Below, in pieces: positions 12,821 to 26,282 of a stretch of DNA of 64,000 nt; the stretch's first letter is position 1, and each line of letters opens with the position of its first letter. Where the stretch lies: positions 15,696,225-15,760,224 of the forward strand of contig OZ023264.1 of the NCBI GenBank assembly GCA_964006375.1. Reading direction: 5' to 3'. Made by a program: the position numbers and the translations under genes. The notes below the pieces were generated by a model. That model made no database searches, was not told the origin of the DNA, and saw nothing but the letters and a program-made list of their open reading frames with translations. Source of the DNA: Tillus elongatus. Lineage: Eukaryota; Arthropoda; Insecta; Coleoptera; Cleridae.

Positions 12821-13535
12821 AGCCCTAGACCCATCACAATGAACAACCAAGTTATGCAAAGTAATGAGTCATTTTTACTTGTTGGCATTTCTGTGGATTG
12901 AAATCTCAATTGGCACCAACATGTCACATCAATTGCAGAAGCGGCTGCTAAGAAAATAGGTTTCCTCTTCCGGGCTCGCAAATGCTTGTCACCAGCTAAT
13001 ATCTATACATTATATACTTCACAAATAAGACCAAACCTCGAATACTGCTCCCACATCTGGGGCGCAGCTGCCTCTTCTACACTCGCTATCCTGGACTCCA
13101 TTAAGAAGAGAGCTATACGTCTTATCGGTGACCCTACCCTCACCCAAAGGCTGCCATTTCTTGCCCACCGACGTGCCGTTGGTGAGCTCTGTCTTTTTTA
13201 TAGATATCTGCACGGGCACTTCTCAGAGGAGCTTTCTTCCATAGAGCCTCCACCTGCTGTTCCTAAAAGATCTACCAGGGGAACAGAGCGAATGCACCAT
13301 TTTACTGTCCAGGTCACAAGACATAGAACATTTTGTTATGCCCGCTCTTTTGTCCAGAGGACTTCCAAGTTGTGGAATTCCTTGCCGGCACATGTTTTTC
13401 CTTCTCCCCCGAACCTCCAAACCTTCAAGTCCAGAATTAACAAGTTGCCTCTTTCCTCCTTGTCGACACCCACGGTACGATAGTATTTAGGCTGTAAGCT
13501 CTCGTGGTGTGTTGTTGAAATAAAAAAATAATTAC
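12821..13535 (+). pseudogene. LINE copy C: RT thumb and 3' end, plus strand
   Basis: This begins at the codons for PRPITMNNQ, downstream of the YADD motif, and runs through QIRPNLEYCSHIWGAAA and the conserved tail SKLWNSLPAHVFP to the stop at 13483. A 3' UTR follows, ending GTTGTTGAAATAAAAAAA. From 12986 to 13483 the frame is open. A TGA after VGISVD near 12898 interrupts the upstream part. No catalytic residues remain. Confidence 0.9.
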
Positions 13536-13545
13536 AAAACTAATC

Positions 13546-13660
13546 ATTTTGACTAATCTACATTTGCAAAACTTATTATTGATACTCAACATAGGCTCAC
13601 AGTAAATAATCGCATAGAGCCATTTTATTTTGAAATGACAAGAGAAAACTCGACAAAAAA
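13546..13660 (+). pseudogene. Fragment of a Penelope-like element, 3' part of the endonuclease domain
   Basis: The stretch around TCTACATTTGCAAAAC at 13557 matches the coding sequence at about 47462-47570 base for base over most of 100 bp. It corresponds to the segment after the GIY-YIG core. It is too short and broken to function. Confidence 0.75.
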
Positions 13661-14078
13661 TTTATAGTAAATTAAATAAGTTTGCAGATTTTGACTGATT
13701 ATTTTTTCTTGAGATGTCATAAAATATTTAAAGAAATAAATGACAAAAAATAGCACATTCTTTAGATTCTTGCAGCTCCATTTTTAAATTATGAATGTAA
13801 AAACATCTGTCATGTTTATCCTGGACACAATTTAAGCTGCATATTGATTGGTTTTTATACTAAGAAACAAAGAGCATAAATAATTTAATATGTGGTTTAA
13901 TTTCTGTTGACCGTAAAGATCGATGATTTTCAATCTAATCTAACATAAATCTATCTCACCTATAGACATCACTCCACTAAGACAGTGATGTATTGTCAGC
14001 ATTTCTAAGCCCACAAAACGAAAAAAGTTAGTCTTTGTCATGTAAATACTAAGATAATAGCATATCATTATCAAAAAG
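13661..14078. other. No gene recognised
   Basis: A+T-rich sequence between the Penelope fragment and an X copy. I see no repeat or motif. Confidence 0.4.
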
Positions 14079-14366
14079 TCTTGACGCAGCAAGTGCGTTA
14101 TGGAAATGAATTTTCATTAAAATGTTTTTAATAGCAAATATGTCTCTTTAATGCAAGCATGCATGAATTTGGTCACCGGTATAAACCTATATAGTAGGAA
14201 CAATGTACCATATTTTATCAAAATAACTTGTTTGAAAATGTACACAAATTTTCCGAAAATAAACTTAAAACGTTTCCGAGAAAACTCGTTTCCTAGCCGA
14301 CGAACCTTTGGTTAATAGCAAATCGCGTTATTGAATTTACCAAAACGCACTTACTGCGTCGCGATT
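14079..14366 (+). repeat. Module X, complete copy
   Basis: It runs from TTGACGCAGCAAGTGCGTTA to the inverted AACGCACTTACTGCGTCG end near 14360. The conserved internal phrases ATAGCAAATATG, CCTATATAGTAGGAACAATG and TTTTCCGAAAATAAACTT lie between. It is about 288 bp and non-coding. Confidence 0.85.
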
Positions 14367-15090
14367 TTTTTTACAAGCATGCATCATATTTCGATAAAAA
14401 ATGCAAAAATGCAATAAGAAATTAATATTTTTTTTGTAGGTATCACCAACGATTTATGGGCCACTCTGTGATTGTCAAAATAATGTTATAACATGCAGCT
14501 CAAGACACCATATAGGTAACGTAGACAATTTTTTCTCGTCTCTTGCATAATAACAATTATATTGAGCTTTACTGTAGAAATGCGTCACCCTGTATATATG
14601 TAAACAGGAAGTGAACTCGGATATGGGTTCTAGCGGACCTAGTTTGCGTTAATTTGAAGAAATCTCTTTAGAATTCAAAAGCCATGGTCTCCTCATTAAC
14701 GAATTTTTTCTACTAAAATTAGCTAAAAATTATAGACCATTAAACCATAAACTTAACTAAGACAACTCCCAAAGCATCAGAGGAAGTGCTTATTTGAAAT
14801 GAATTTTCTGGAAATATTTTATTAAACTGAAGGGCAATGATGAGTCAAGCTTAAACTTACGGGTGTACAGAACACTATTTACATAATCCGTATTTCTTTC
14901 AGGTTCTTTGCTTAAATGTTGCCAATTTTGACGTTTCAAATCGCGACTTTTTACGTTTTGAGGAAAACCCCAATTTTTTTCTTTAAAGGTCTCTAACTTT
15001 TTTATCTTTACACTTAGAGACATAAGTCTTGGTAAATTTTTACCCTATCTCCTCTTTAGTGAGTTTTTTTCGAGAAAATTCACTAAAACA
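14367..15090 (+). repeat. Module Y following X, rearranged
   Basis: This starts with the post-X phrase ACAAGCATGCATCATATTTC and CCAACGATTTATGGGCC. A TCACCCTGTATATATG end, resembling a mariner-type terminus, and a Y terminal phrase at 14610-14710 interrupt the order. The Y interior then resumes and ends with the hairpin TTAGTGAG to TTCACTAA at 15058-15086. Confidence 0.65.
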
Positions 15091-15902
15091 AGCGCTTGTG
15101 AAGCCACGGGAAAAGTCTACGACTGTATTAAATATGGAACGTTTTCACTAAGTTAGGGCAAGATCAAACAACCAAATCTCTTCTTTGTCAAATTATTTTT
15201 TATATAAAAACTCGCTAAAAAATTCATCGGAATAGCAACAATAATATTAGAAAACGTTAAAGCGAAATGAGAAAAAAAAATGATAAAAAGTAAAGTCACT
15301 AACTAGGATTAGAACTCGTCATGTAGGAGTCAATGTTTTGATGTACAGGGGCTTAGCGCACTAAGCTACGCTCGACAGGTATTTACTAGCAGGTATATCT
15401 CATAATACATGTTAATTGTTCAACGTTTTACAATTTACAGAAAACCATTTTGATTTACAATGGATTTTGTGCTCATATTTCAACGTAATCAAGGAAAATA
15501 AAGACTTAGACACATATCTAGGAGCTTGCTAGTCATTTCTTGTAGTATTTTTCACTCACGTTGATACTCAATCAATTTTGACGTTTTAACTTGTTTGAAT
15601 CAGATTTAATTAATTAAAATTTTATTTACCTCTAACGCTTTTGTCTTTTAAGATAGAGATCTGAATTTATTTTGGTACATAGGATACCCTATATGACAGA
15701 AACCAGTGTATCATATTTGGTTATCCTTACTTTGTTATTTCCGGAGATATACATTTTCTTCGAAAAAAACACAACATTTTCCGGGAAAAGCTGGGCCGAT
15801 TTTCCTTATTAACGAAGTAATCCAAGCCACTTGCAAAAGGAAGGTATGTGCCAAATTTTATTAAAATCGGACCATTATTTTTTGAGTTATCGGTGTGATA
15901 CA

Positions 15903-15904
<2 letters not shown>
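15091..15904 (+). repeat. W repeat (Y variant with a tRNA-like block), copy 1
   Basis: After the Y end hairpin this copy carries a block of about 450 bp shared with 28641-29090. The block is followed by the normal Y interior (TTTGGTTATCCTTACTTTG, then TTTGAGTTATCGGTGTGATA) and the TA tract at 15905. The shared block contains a tRNA-like sequence. Confidence 0.75.
15297..15377 (-). other. tRNA-like sequence in W copy 1
   Basis: The minus strand shows an A-box-like GTAGCTTAGTGCG (near 15362) and a B-box-like GAGTTCTAATCC (near 15311), spaced as in a tRNA. The stems do not close into a clean cloverleaf. It is probably a SINE head or tRNA pseudogene carried by the repeat. Confidence 0.45.

Positions 15905-15980
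<76 letters not shown>
15905..15980. repeat. (TA)n microsatellite at the left edge of MLE-1
   Basis: A pure TA tract connects the W copy to the left terminal repeat of MLE-1. It supplies the TA target dinucleotide. Confidence 0.95.
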
Positions 15981-18476
<2,496 letters not shown>

Positions 18477-19033
18477 CAGGTTGTTCAAAGTTAAGTCGAC
18501 ACTATTGCTAACTTTGTTATTTTTGGAGGTGTGTGTGTTTTTTGTTTCTTTAACGTCGGCCTATTTCCGCGACTATGACCAATCATCGACGACAGGGAGC
18601 AGTTTCACCTCACCATCCTGGAAATTTTGCCGTCCTCGGGCCTTTCTTTTAGGAGCGTAGGGAACTTTAACGTGCCCAACATCGCATGGACAAGGGACCG
18701 ACGGCTTTACGCCCACTTCGAAAGGCGGAACGTGCAGACATTCAACTTGCTCAAATACAATGCCAGAACCTCGGTTGATGTTAATATTACAGTTTGTACT
18801 GAAAAAGTGAAAGAAGAACCCTGGGATCGAACCCAGTACCCTTCAGTTCAGAGGCACACGTTCTTACCTCTGAACCACCGAGGTTCTAGTTTTGGAGGTA
18901 CGTGGTCAGTTAGATGAGCAAACTTGCGTATTTTCTTTAGGTTGATTACGATAACCCGAACTAAAAAACAAGCAAACATCGCGTTTTTGAGATATTGACA
19001 GAAACATTATTTTTTCTATTAGAACACCCTGTA
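18477..19033. mobile_element. V element copy 1 (MITE) interrupted by a SINE
   Basis: The outer parts match the uninterrupted element at 24213-24402 in reverse complement. Shared phrases are GCTAACTTTGTTAT, then CGCGTTTTTGAGATATTGAC and ACAGAAACAT. The ends are flanked by TA (TATACAGG and CACCCTGTATA), as for Tc1/mariner-type MITEs. It has no coding capacity. The insertion occupies 18531-18889. Confidence 0.75.
18531..18889 (-). mobile_element. tRNA-derived SINE with 10-bp target duplication
   Basis: TTTTGGAGGT flanks the insert directly (18521-18530 and 18890-18899). The minus strand starts with a tRNA-like head at 18889-18813. Its A-box region is GGTGGTTCAGAGG, its B-box is CTGGGTTCGATCCCAG with a perfect T stem, and AGAACCT can pair with the GGGTTCT end. 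A body of about 280 bp follows, then an A-rich and CA-rich tail (TTAAAGAAACAAAAAACACA). Pol III promoter, body, tail and target duplication together make a SINE. It depends on LINE enzymes in trans; which LINE is not shown by the sequence. Confidence 0.8.
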
Positions 19034-19176
19034 TATATTATTAGCATTTGTTGGAGGATCTAATTCTGAACAAACAATTTTTCACGCCCAGTGGGCCTAA
19101 AGTGGAAAATAAAGGGGATATCGTCATATATAAGAATTCAAATTAAATAATCAGGAAACAAGCTAATACAACAAAA

Positions 19177-19507
19177 GTCTGGACGAAGCAAGTGCGTTAT
19201 GGTAGTGAATTTTCATAGAAATGATCTGGCACGAAATATTTTTTATAACTTTTTTTTCTTTTAACATAGAAATATAGATTTTGGCATATAGTTTCCTTTT
19301 AACGTCTTAAACTTACGTGCCAAATTTGGTTACCATAGCTTTTCTATTTTTTGAGATAAAAATTTTTTTCGAAAGAAAACCCAAAATTTTCCTGGAAAAC
19401 CTGGTCAGATTTTCCTGGCTAACGAACTTATCCAATCCACTAACAAAAGGAAGGCACATGCTAAATTTTATCAAAATCGGTCAATGAATTTTTGAGTTAT
19501 CGGTGTG

Positions 19508-19587
<80 letters not shown>

Positions 19588-19708
19588 TGAAACTGACCCC
19601 GGATATAGGTTCTAGGGGTCCTAGATCGTGCTCATTTGAAGAAATTTTTTCAAAATTCAAAAGTCGAGATCTCCTCATTAGTGATTTTTTTCTAAGAAAA
19701 TTCACTAA
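19177..19708 (+). repeat. Shortened X/Y copy with (TA)n
   Basis: It begins GTCTGGACGAAGCAAGTGCG, but after 60 bp of X it jumps to the Y interior near TTTAACATAGAAATATAG. It ends with (TA)n at 19513-19582, the ACTGACCCCGGATATAGG phrase and the end hairpin at 19678-19708. The X right end is deleted. Confidence 0.75.
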
Positions 19709-19751
19709 AACTTGAATTAATGTTGAAATAAAGACAACATTAGAATAAAAG

Positions 19752-21003
19752 TTCGGGACGCAGCAAGTGCGTTATGGTAGTGAATTTTCATTAAAATGTT
19801 TTTAGTAGCAAATATGTGTCTTTCTTTTTCAGAAAGCAGGCATCAAATTTGATTACCAGTATAACATATATAGTATAACATATATAGTAAAAACAATGTG
19901 CCATGTTTCATAAAAATAACTTTATTGTTTGAAAACGTACAAAAATTTCCGAAAGTAAACTTAAAGTGTAACCGAAAAAATCCGTTTCTTGGTCAACCTT
20001 ATAGGTTAATACCAAATTGAGCTTTTCAAATATGAAGCATTTAATCAAAATTCGCTACTATAACGCACTTGCTGCGTCCAGAATTTCTTTACTTACGAAC
20101 ATGCATTATATTTCTATGGGAAATGCAAAAACATAAGGCGTTTTCGACTAAAGAAAATTATTTGTATCACCAACGACTTATGGGCCAGCCTGTGATTGTA
20201 GAAATATTTTTTTAAATGTAGCTCAAGACACCCTATAATTGATGTATACAATTTTTTTCATATCTGTTAGAATAACGGATATATTGAGCTTTATTGATTT
20301 TTTACGAAAATGCGACAAAAGTTATATGCCATTAAACGATAAACTATATAGCTAAGACTTTTGCCAAGCATCAGAGGAAGGGTCTATTTGAAATGAATTT
20401 TCTGGAAACATTTTAGTAAAATGAAGGACAATTTCGGTTGAGACTAAGACTTCAGGGTTTGTAAAACATTCTTCTTGAGACATTTTCTTTCCATAGCCCG
20501 TATTAGAATCAAGTTCTTTGCCTAAATAATGCGAATTTTGATGTTTTAAACTGTCACTTTGACGTTTTGAGGAAAACCCCAATTTATGTTTCTTTAAATG
20601 CCTATAACTTTTTGGTCTTTTGACCTAGAGCGCTAAATTTTGGTAGGTGATTTACCTATAACGATCTATCAAATTTGGTTGCCCTTACTTTGTTATTTCC
20701 GGATATATGAATTTTTTTTTAAAGAAAACCTAAAATTTTCCGGGAAAACCTCGGCCGATTTTCCTGGCAAACGTACTTATCCAAACCACTTACAAAAGGA
20801 AGGTGTTCACCAAATTTTGTCAAAATCGGCCCATTCTTTTTTGTGTTATCGGTGTGATACATACATATAAACATATACAAATCGAAACTGACCCCGGATT
20901 TGTGTTCTGGGGGGCCTAATTAGCGCTCATTTGAAGAAATTTTTTAAAAATTCAAAAGTCGGGATCTCCTCATTAATGATTTTTTTTTAAGAAAATTCAC
21001 TAA
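19752..21003 (+). repeat. X/Y composite, full-length copy without an expanded TA tract
   Basis: X occupies 19752-20087 with both inverted ends. Y follows directly to the hairpin TTAATGATTTTTT to AAAATTCACTAA at 20974-21003. Where other copies have (TA)n this one has only TACATACATATAAACATATA near 20860. The copy therefore shows the order of the composite (about 1.25 kb) without microsatellite expansion. No coding potential is present. Confidence 0.8.
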
Positions 21004-21124
21004 AAACAACCATAACTAAAAATTAAAATCACAAGAATGAATATCTACTAAACATAAATAAGTGTGAAGACTTCTCCTTGCACCTCAATTCATTTTTGAG
21101 TACGTTGGTAAACGCTCATAGTAT

Positions 21125-21250
21125 CTTTTTTAGTGAATTTTTATTTTAAAAAATTCACTAATAGAGAGGTATTGATGGTAAAATTTTTTCAAATGAGCGC
21201 GAACTAGGACCCCTAGAACCCATCTCCGGGGTCAGTTTCAATTTTTATAT

Positions 21251-21316
<66 letters not shown>

Positions 21317-21600
21317 ATCCAACCGATAACTCAAAAAATAATTAGCGGATGTGGATAAAACTCGTTCGTTAGCCAGGAAAATCAGACAAGGTTTTCTGGG
21401 AAAATTTTGAGTTTTCTTTAAAAAAAATCTCCGAAAAGTACAAAGCTATTTTAATCAAATTTGGTGGATATGTTTCGTTGGGAAAGACCTTACTACACAA
21501 CAAAAATTAACTTTCTAAATTTATAGAAAATTGAGTTATTGAAATTTCAAGCATTTAATGAAAATTCACTACCATAACGCACTTTCTGCGCCCCGAACAT
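21125..21600 (-). repeat. Reverse Y/X copy, internally deleted, with (TA)n
   Basis: The end hairpin TTAGTGAATTTTTATTTTAA is at 21130. The TA tract is at 21257-21313 and a shortened Y interior follows. The X end GAAAATTCACTACCATAACG is at 21560. Confidence 0.75.
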
Positions 21601-21604
21601 TTTA

Positions 21605-22256
21605 AATGGTTCGTCCATTATTTCTATGTACAACGGTAGTAATGGCATTCTCAAGTGATTCAAGAGTTTCGTATCTGCTCTTGTACACAATCCTTGATAT
21701 GGCCCCAAAAGAATAATTCGATTGGTGTGAGGTCCAGTGAGAGCGGTGGCCATCGGATGGGACCACTGGTTCCAATCCACCTATTAGGGAACATATTTTC
21801 TAACGTCTCGCAGTTACATTATCAGCGGGTGCCCCATCTTGCTGCATGTACATACTCCCCCTGCTAGTGAAGTCCATGTCATCTAGAAAATCTCCCAGTA
21901 CAGGCATAATTAATTCCATATGTGGCTCAGCTGTCAGGTTGCCCTGATAAAAAATTAGTCAAATTATTTTGCAGCCCATAAACCGCACCAAACATTCAGG
22001 CTGTATTTCTTTTGAGGGTGGTGAACCTCGCTCAACATGAGATTTTCTCGGGCCCAGTAGTGGTGATTTTTCTATGACAAAGGCCCGTATTTGAAAAGTT
22101 TACTTAATCACTACATACAATCAAACGCAATAAATTTAGGTGGTTGCTAAATTTATTTACAAACCACTGACAAAATTGAACACGTCTGTCATTATTTCCG
22201 GGATAAATTGTCTGTCCAGGAAATGAATTATCATAACTTTCTAAAGCTCTGTGACT
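21605..22256 (-). pseudogene. Decayed mariner-type transposase relic
   Basis: Minus-strand frames carry pieces in mariner order. They are GNNDRRVQFCQWFVNKF near 22190, a HHYWARE-like piece near 22055, NVWCGLWAAK near 21985 and a WIGTSGP-like region near 21770. A PHTNRIILLGPYQGLC piece follows near 21700. Many stops and frameshifts separate them. The family differs from MLE-1 to MLE-4: the WARE and CGLWAAK wording resembles other insect mariner-type transposases. The upstream end is overlapped by the direct repeat at 22256-22381. No activity is possible. Confidence 0.65.
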
Positions 22257-22381
22257 ATTTTTTCTGCATAGTGTGTAGCATTCAAGCATATGACATTTTT
22301 CTAAATGCGTAAAGGGCATTGTAAAACAATTATAATACCCAACAAACACAAACATGATCACCTTTAAGGCTTTATTGTTGA
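22256..22381 (+). repeat. Left copy of a direct repeat flanking LINE D
   Basis: This stretch of about 120 bp, with TTTTTTCTGCATAGTGTGTA at its start and TAAGGCTTTATTGTTGA at its end, recurs in the same orientation at 23937-24054. Differences are few. Confidence 0.9.
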
Positions 22382-22383
22382 CT

Positions 22384-23915
22384 AAAGCTAAAAAGGTACG
22401 AAAGATGCTCTCTTCTCTTAATACCAGGAAAGCCTCTGGCCTTGACGAGATCTCAGCAATTGTTCTCAAAAAATGCGCACCAGAACTTGCTCCTGTCCTG
22501 ACTCGTCTGTTTCAGACATCATACAAAAGAGGCATATTCCCTAGTAATTGGAAAAACTGCTCGAGTACAACCCGTCCCCAAGAAAGGATCCAAAGCGCTT
22601 CCTAGCAACTACAGTCCTATTTCTCCCCTTTCACTCGTTGATGGAAAAATATATACACCGAATTACTTAAATTTCTTAAAAAACACAATCTAATCCACGA
22701 CAGGCAGTATGGATTCCGACAGCGCAGATCAACTGCTGACCTCCTTTCCTTTGTCACCCAGTCTTGGAACAAGTCTATGGAACTACACGGTGAATCCCAG
22801 ATTGTCGCTCTAGACATATCCAAAGCCTTCGACCAGGTCTGGCATGCAGCGCTGCTTAATAAACTACCAGCCTATGGCCTACCACCAAAACTATGTACCT
22901 GGACAGCAAACTTCCTCTCCAACCAGAGCATTTCTGTTGTTATGGATGACCATTCCTCTAAACTATATCCAATTAATGCAGGAGTTCCTGAAGGTTCAGC
23001 TCTAGCCCCTACTTTGTTTCTTCTCTACACCAATGACCTACTCTCTAGCACATCCAACCCAGTTCACAATTACGCGGACGACAGCACCCTCCACTCAAAT
23101 ATACAATATTCTAAGCCTGTCTCTTTGGCCCAACTAGATGAGGATCGCAGACTCATGGAGAGTTCTGTCTCCGTGGATCTCCAAAAAATATTAGACTGGG
23201 AAGTAGAAATGTTGTACAATTCAACCCCACCAAATCTCAGTCTTGCGTTCTTTCTCTAAAAGATACACCAGCCCTAAAACCATCACAATGAACAACCAAG
23301 TTATTCAAAGTAAGGAGTCCTTTTCACTTGTTGGCATTTCTGTGGATCGAAATCTCAATTGGCACCAACATCAATTGCAGAAGCGGCTGCTAAGAAACTA
23401 GGTTTCCTCTTCCGGGCTCGCAAATGATTTTCACCAGCTAATCTCTATACCTTATATACTTCACAAATAAGGCCAAACCTCGAATACTGCTCCCACATCT
23501 GGGATGCTGCTACCGCTTTTACACTCGCTATCCTGGACTCCATTTAGAGGAGAGCTATACGTCTCATTGGTGACCCTACCCTCACCCAAAGGCTGCCATC
23601 CCTTGCCCACCGACGTGCCGTAGGTGACCCCTCTCTCTCTCTCTATTTTATAGATATCTGCAGGGGCAGTGCTCAGAGGAGCTTTTTCCATAGTAACAGA
23701 GCGAATGCACCCTTTTACTGTCCAGGTCACCACACATATAACATCTTGTTATGCCCGCTCTTTTGTCCCGATGACTTCCAATTTGTGGAATTCCTTGCCG
23801 GCACATGTTTTTCCTTCTCCTCCGAACCTCCAAACCTTCAAGTTGCGTCTTTCCTCTCTGTCGACACCCACGGTACGATAGTATTTAGGCTGTAAGCTCT
23901 CGTGGTGCGTTGTAT
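22384..23915 (+). pseudogene. LINE copy D: 5'-truncated RT and 3' end
   Basis: This starts at the codons for KKVRKMLSSLNTRKASGLDE, so the endonuclease is missing. The RT shows ALDISKAFDQVW (near 22812) and an intact YADD near 23069. Frame changes near 22550, 22640 and 23210 and a stop near 23545 prevent a full product. The 3' UTR ends GGTGCGTTGT without a clear A tail. The copy is bounded by direct repeats of about 120 bp. Confidence 0.9.
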
Positions 23916-23936
23916 TATAAACGTTTTGTTTCCAGT

Positions 23937-24054
23937 ATTTTTTCTGCATAGCGTGTAGCATTGAAGCATATAAATAAATGCGTAAAGGGCATTGTAAAAC
24001 AATTATAATACCCAACAAACAAAAATATGATCACCTTTAAGGCTTTATTGTTGA
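23937..24054 (+). repeat. Right copy of the direct repeat flanking LINE D
   Basis: See 22256-22381. Between LINE D and this repeat lies ATTATAAACGTTTTGTTT (23914-23931), which itself recurs at 24069, so the right flank seems duplicated twice. Confidence 0.9.
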
Positions 24055-24212
24055 TCTGTCATACGCTATTATAAACGTTTTGTTTTCAGTTCATAGCTAC
24101 CTAATTTAATTTTTTTAATTTGGCGATATCTCATTTAATTTTGACTTAAGCACCTTGGACATAACATGTGGTTTGTTCAAAATTACATTCTCCATCGAAT
24201 TTTGATCAGATA

Positions 24213-24402
24213 TACAGAGTGTTTTATTATAAAAGATCATGTTTCTGTCAATAATTCAAAAACGCTATTCTCGATTGTTTTCTGGCGTACATCATGGTAA
24301 TTATCGCAAAAAACCACAGAAGTGTGCCGATTTAACTTAACACGTGGAGACAATAATAACAAAGTTAGCAGTAGTGACGCCTTGACTTTAAGCAGCTTGT
24401 AT
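24213..24402. mobile_element. V element copy 2 (MITE), uninterrupted
   Basis: This element of about 190 bp is flanked by TA and starts TATACAGAGTGTTTTATTAT. It matches copy 1 in reverse complement along its length but lacks the SINE. It therefore shows the empty site. Confidence 0.75.
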
Positions 24403-24868
24403 ATTTATTAGATGGTTTTTTATTTAGACTTAGATATGAATAGAACATTTTAAGGATACTTGTCAACTTGCGTCCATCAGGTCCTCCTGAAACAAAAAGA
24501 AAATCAAATTGTACAGTCATTTTAGTCTGCAAACACATGCGAAATTAGTGTGTAGGGTAATTGAGGGCATATAAAACTGTGGTATGTTTATGTTGTATAA
24601 TATTATTAATAAGCTTACAACACGTACCGCTTATTAAAGAAATATTACTGATTTTATACAAGTAATTTCGGGATTGCATGAAATCTTTAACAAGAAACTT
24701 AATTCTTTTTAAATGCGCTACAATTGTGGAAAGTAATGTACCCAACGTGAATGCAGCAAGAATTATTTATCAGTAATTAGAAAATGGTTTTTCAAGTTTA
24801 GAAAAATATCTCATCTCCTCACTTGAAGCAACTTTTTTTAAGCAACAAAATGGAGCCTGTCCACTTAT
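24403..24868. other. No gene recognised
   Basis: A+T-rich sequence between the V element and an X copy. I see no repeat or motif. Confidence 0.4.
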
Positions 24869-25769
<901 letters not shown>

Positions 25770-26282
25770 CCTTAACCAAGTATGGGCACCCCCCCAAATA
25801 CGGGCACTAGTGAATAAATACTGTTTGTAACCAATTTTAATAAAAGATGGCAGCATATGCATTACAGGTATCTCGTACAACTTCAGTCATAATCAAAATT
25901 CGGCCATTAGTCGATAGAGGGCGCCACCGGGTGTTTCTAGTCAGAAGTCGTCGAATGTGGAAAGTGAGGTTGTAGTTTTCGGTAAGTAGATTTTATTTCA
26001 TTTTGTAAAGAAAATGTAGCGAAATTAATTGTTACTATATATAAAATTGAAGCTGAGGAACTGTACTTTGAGACTGTACAATAGATATTTAGGTTTACTT
26101 CCGTATTATGAAAATGTGTTTCAAAACTTGTAGAAAATGGCATGTCCCAAATATGGGCACTAGAGTGACTGCCAAATATGGGCAGTGCCCATATTTAGAA
26201 CACATGCTGTGCCCATATTTGGGACATACCTTTTGCTGACGTTTGGTTATGTTTTATCTAACACGATGTTATTTTTCAGAAT

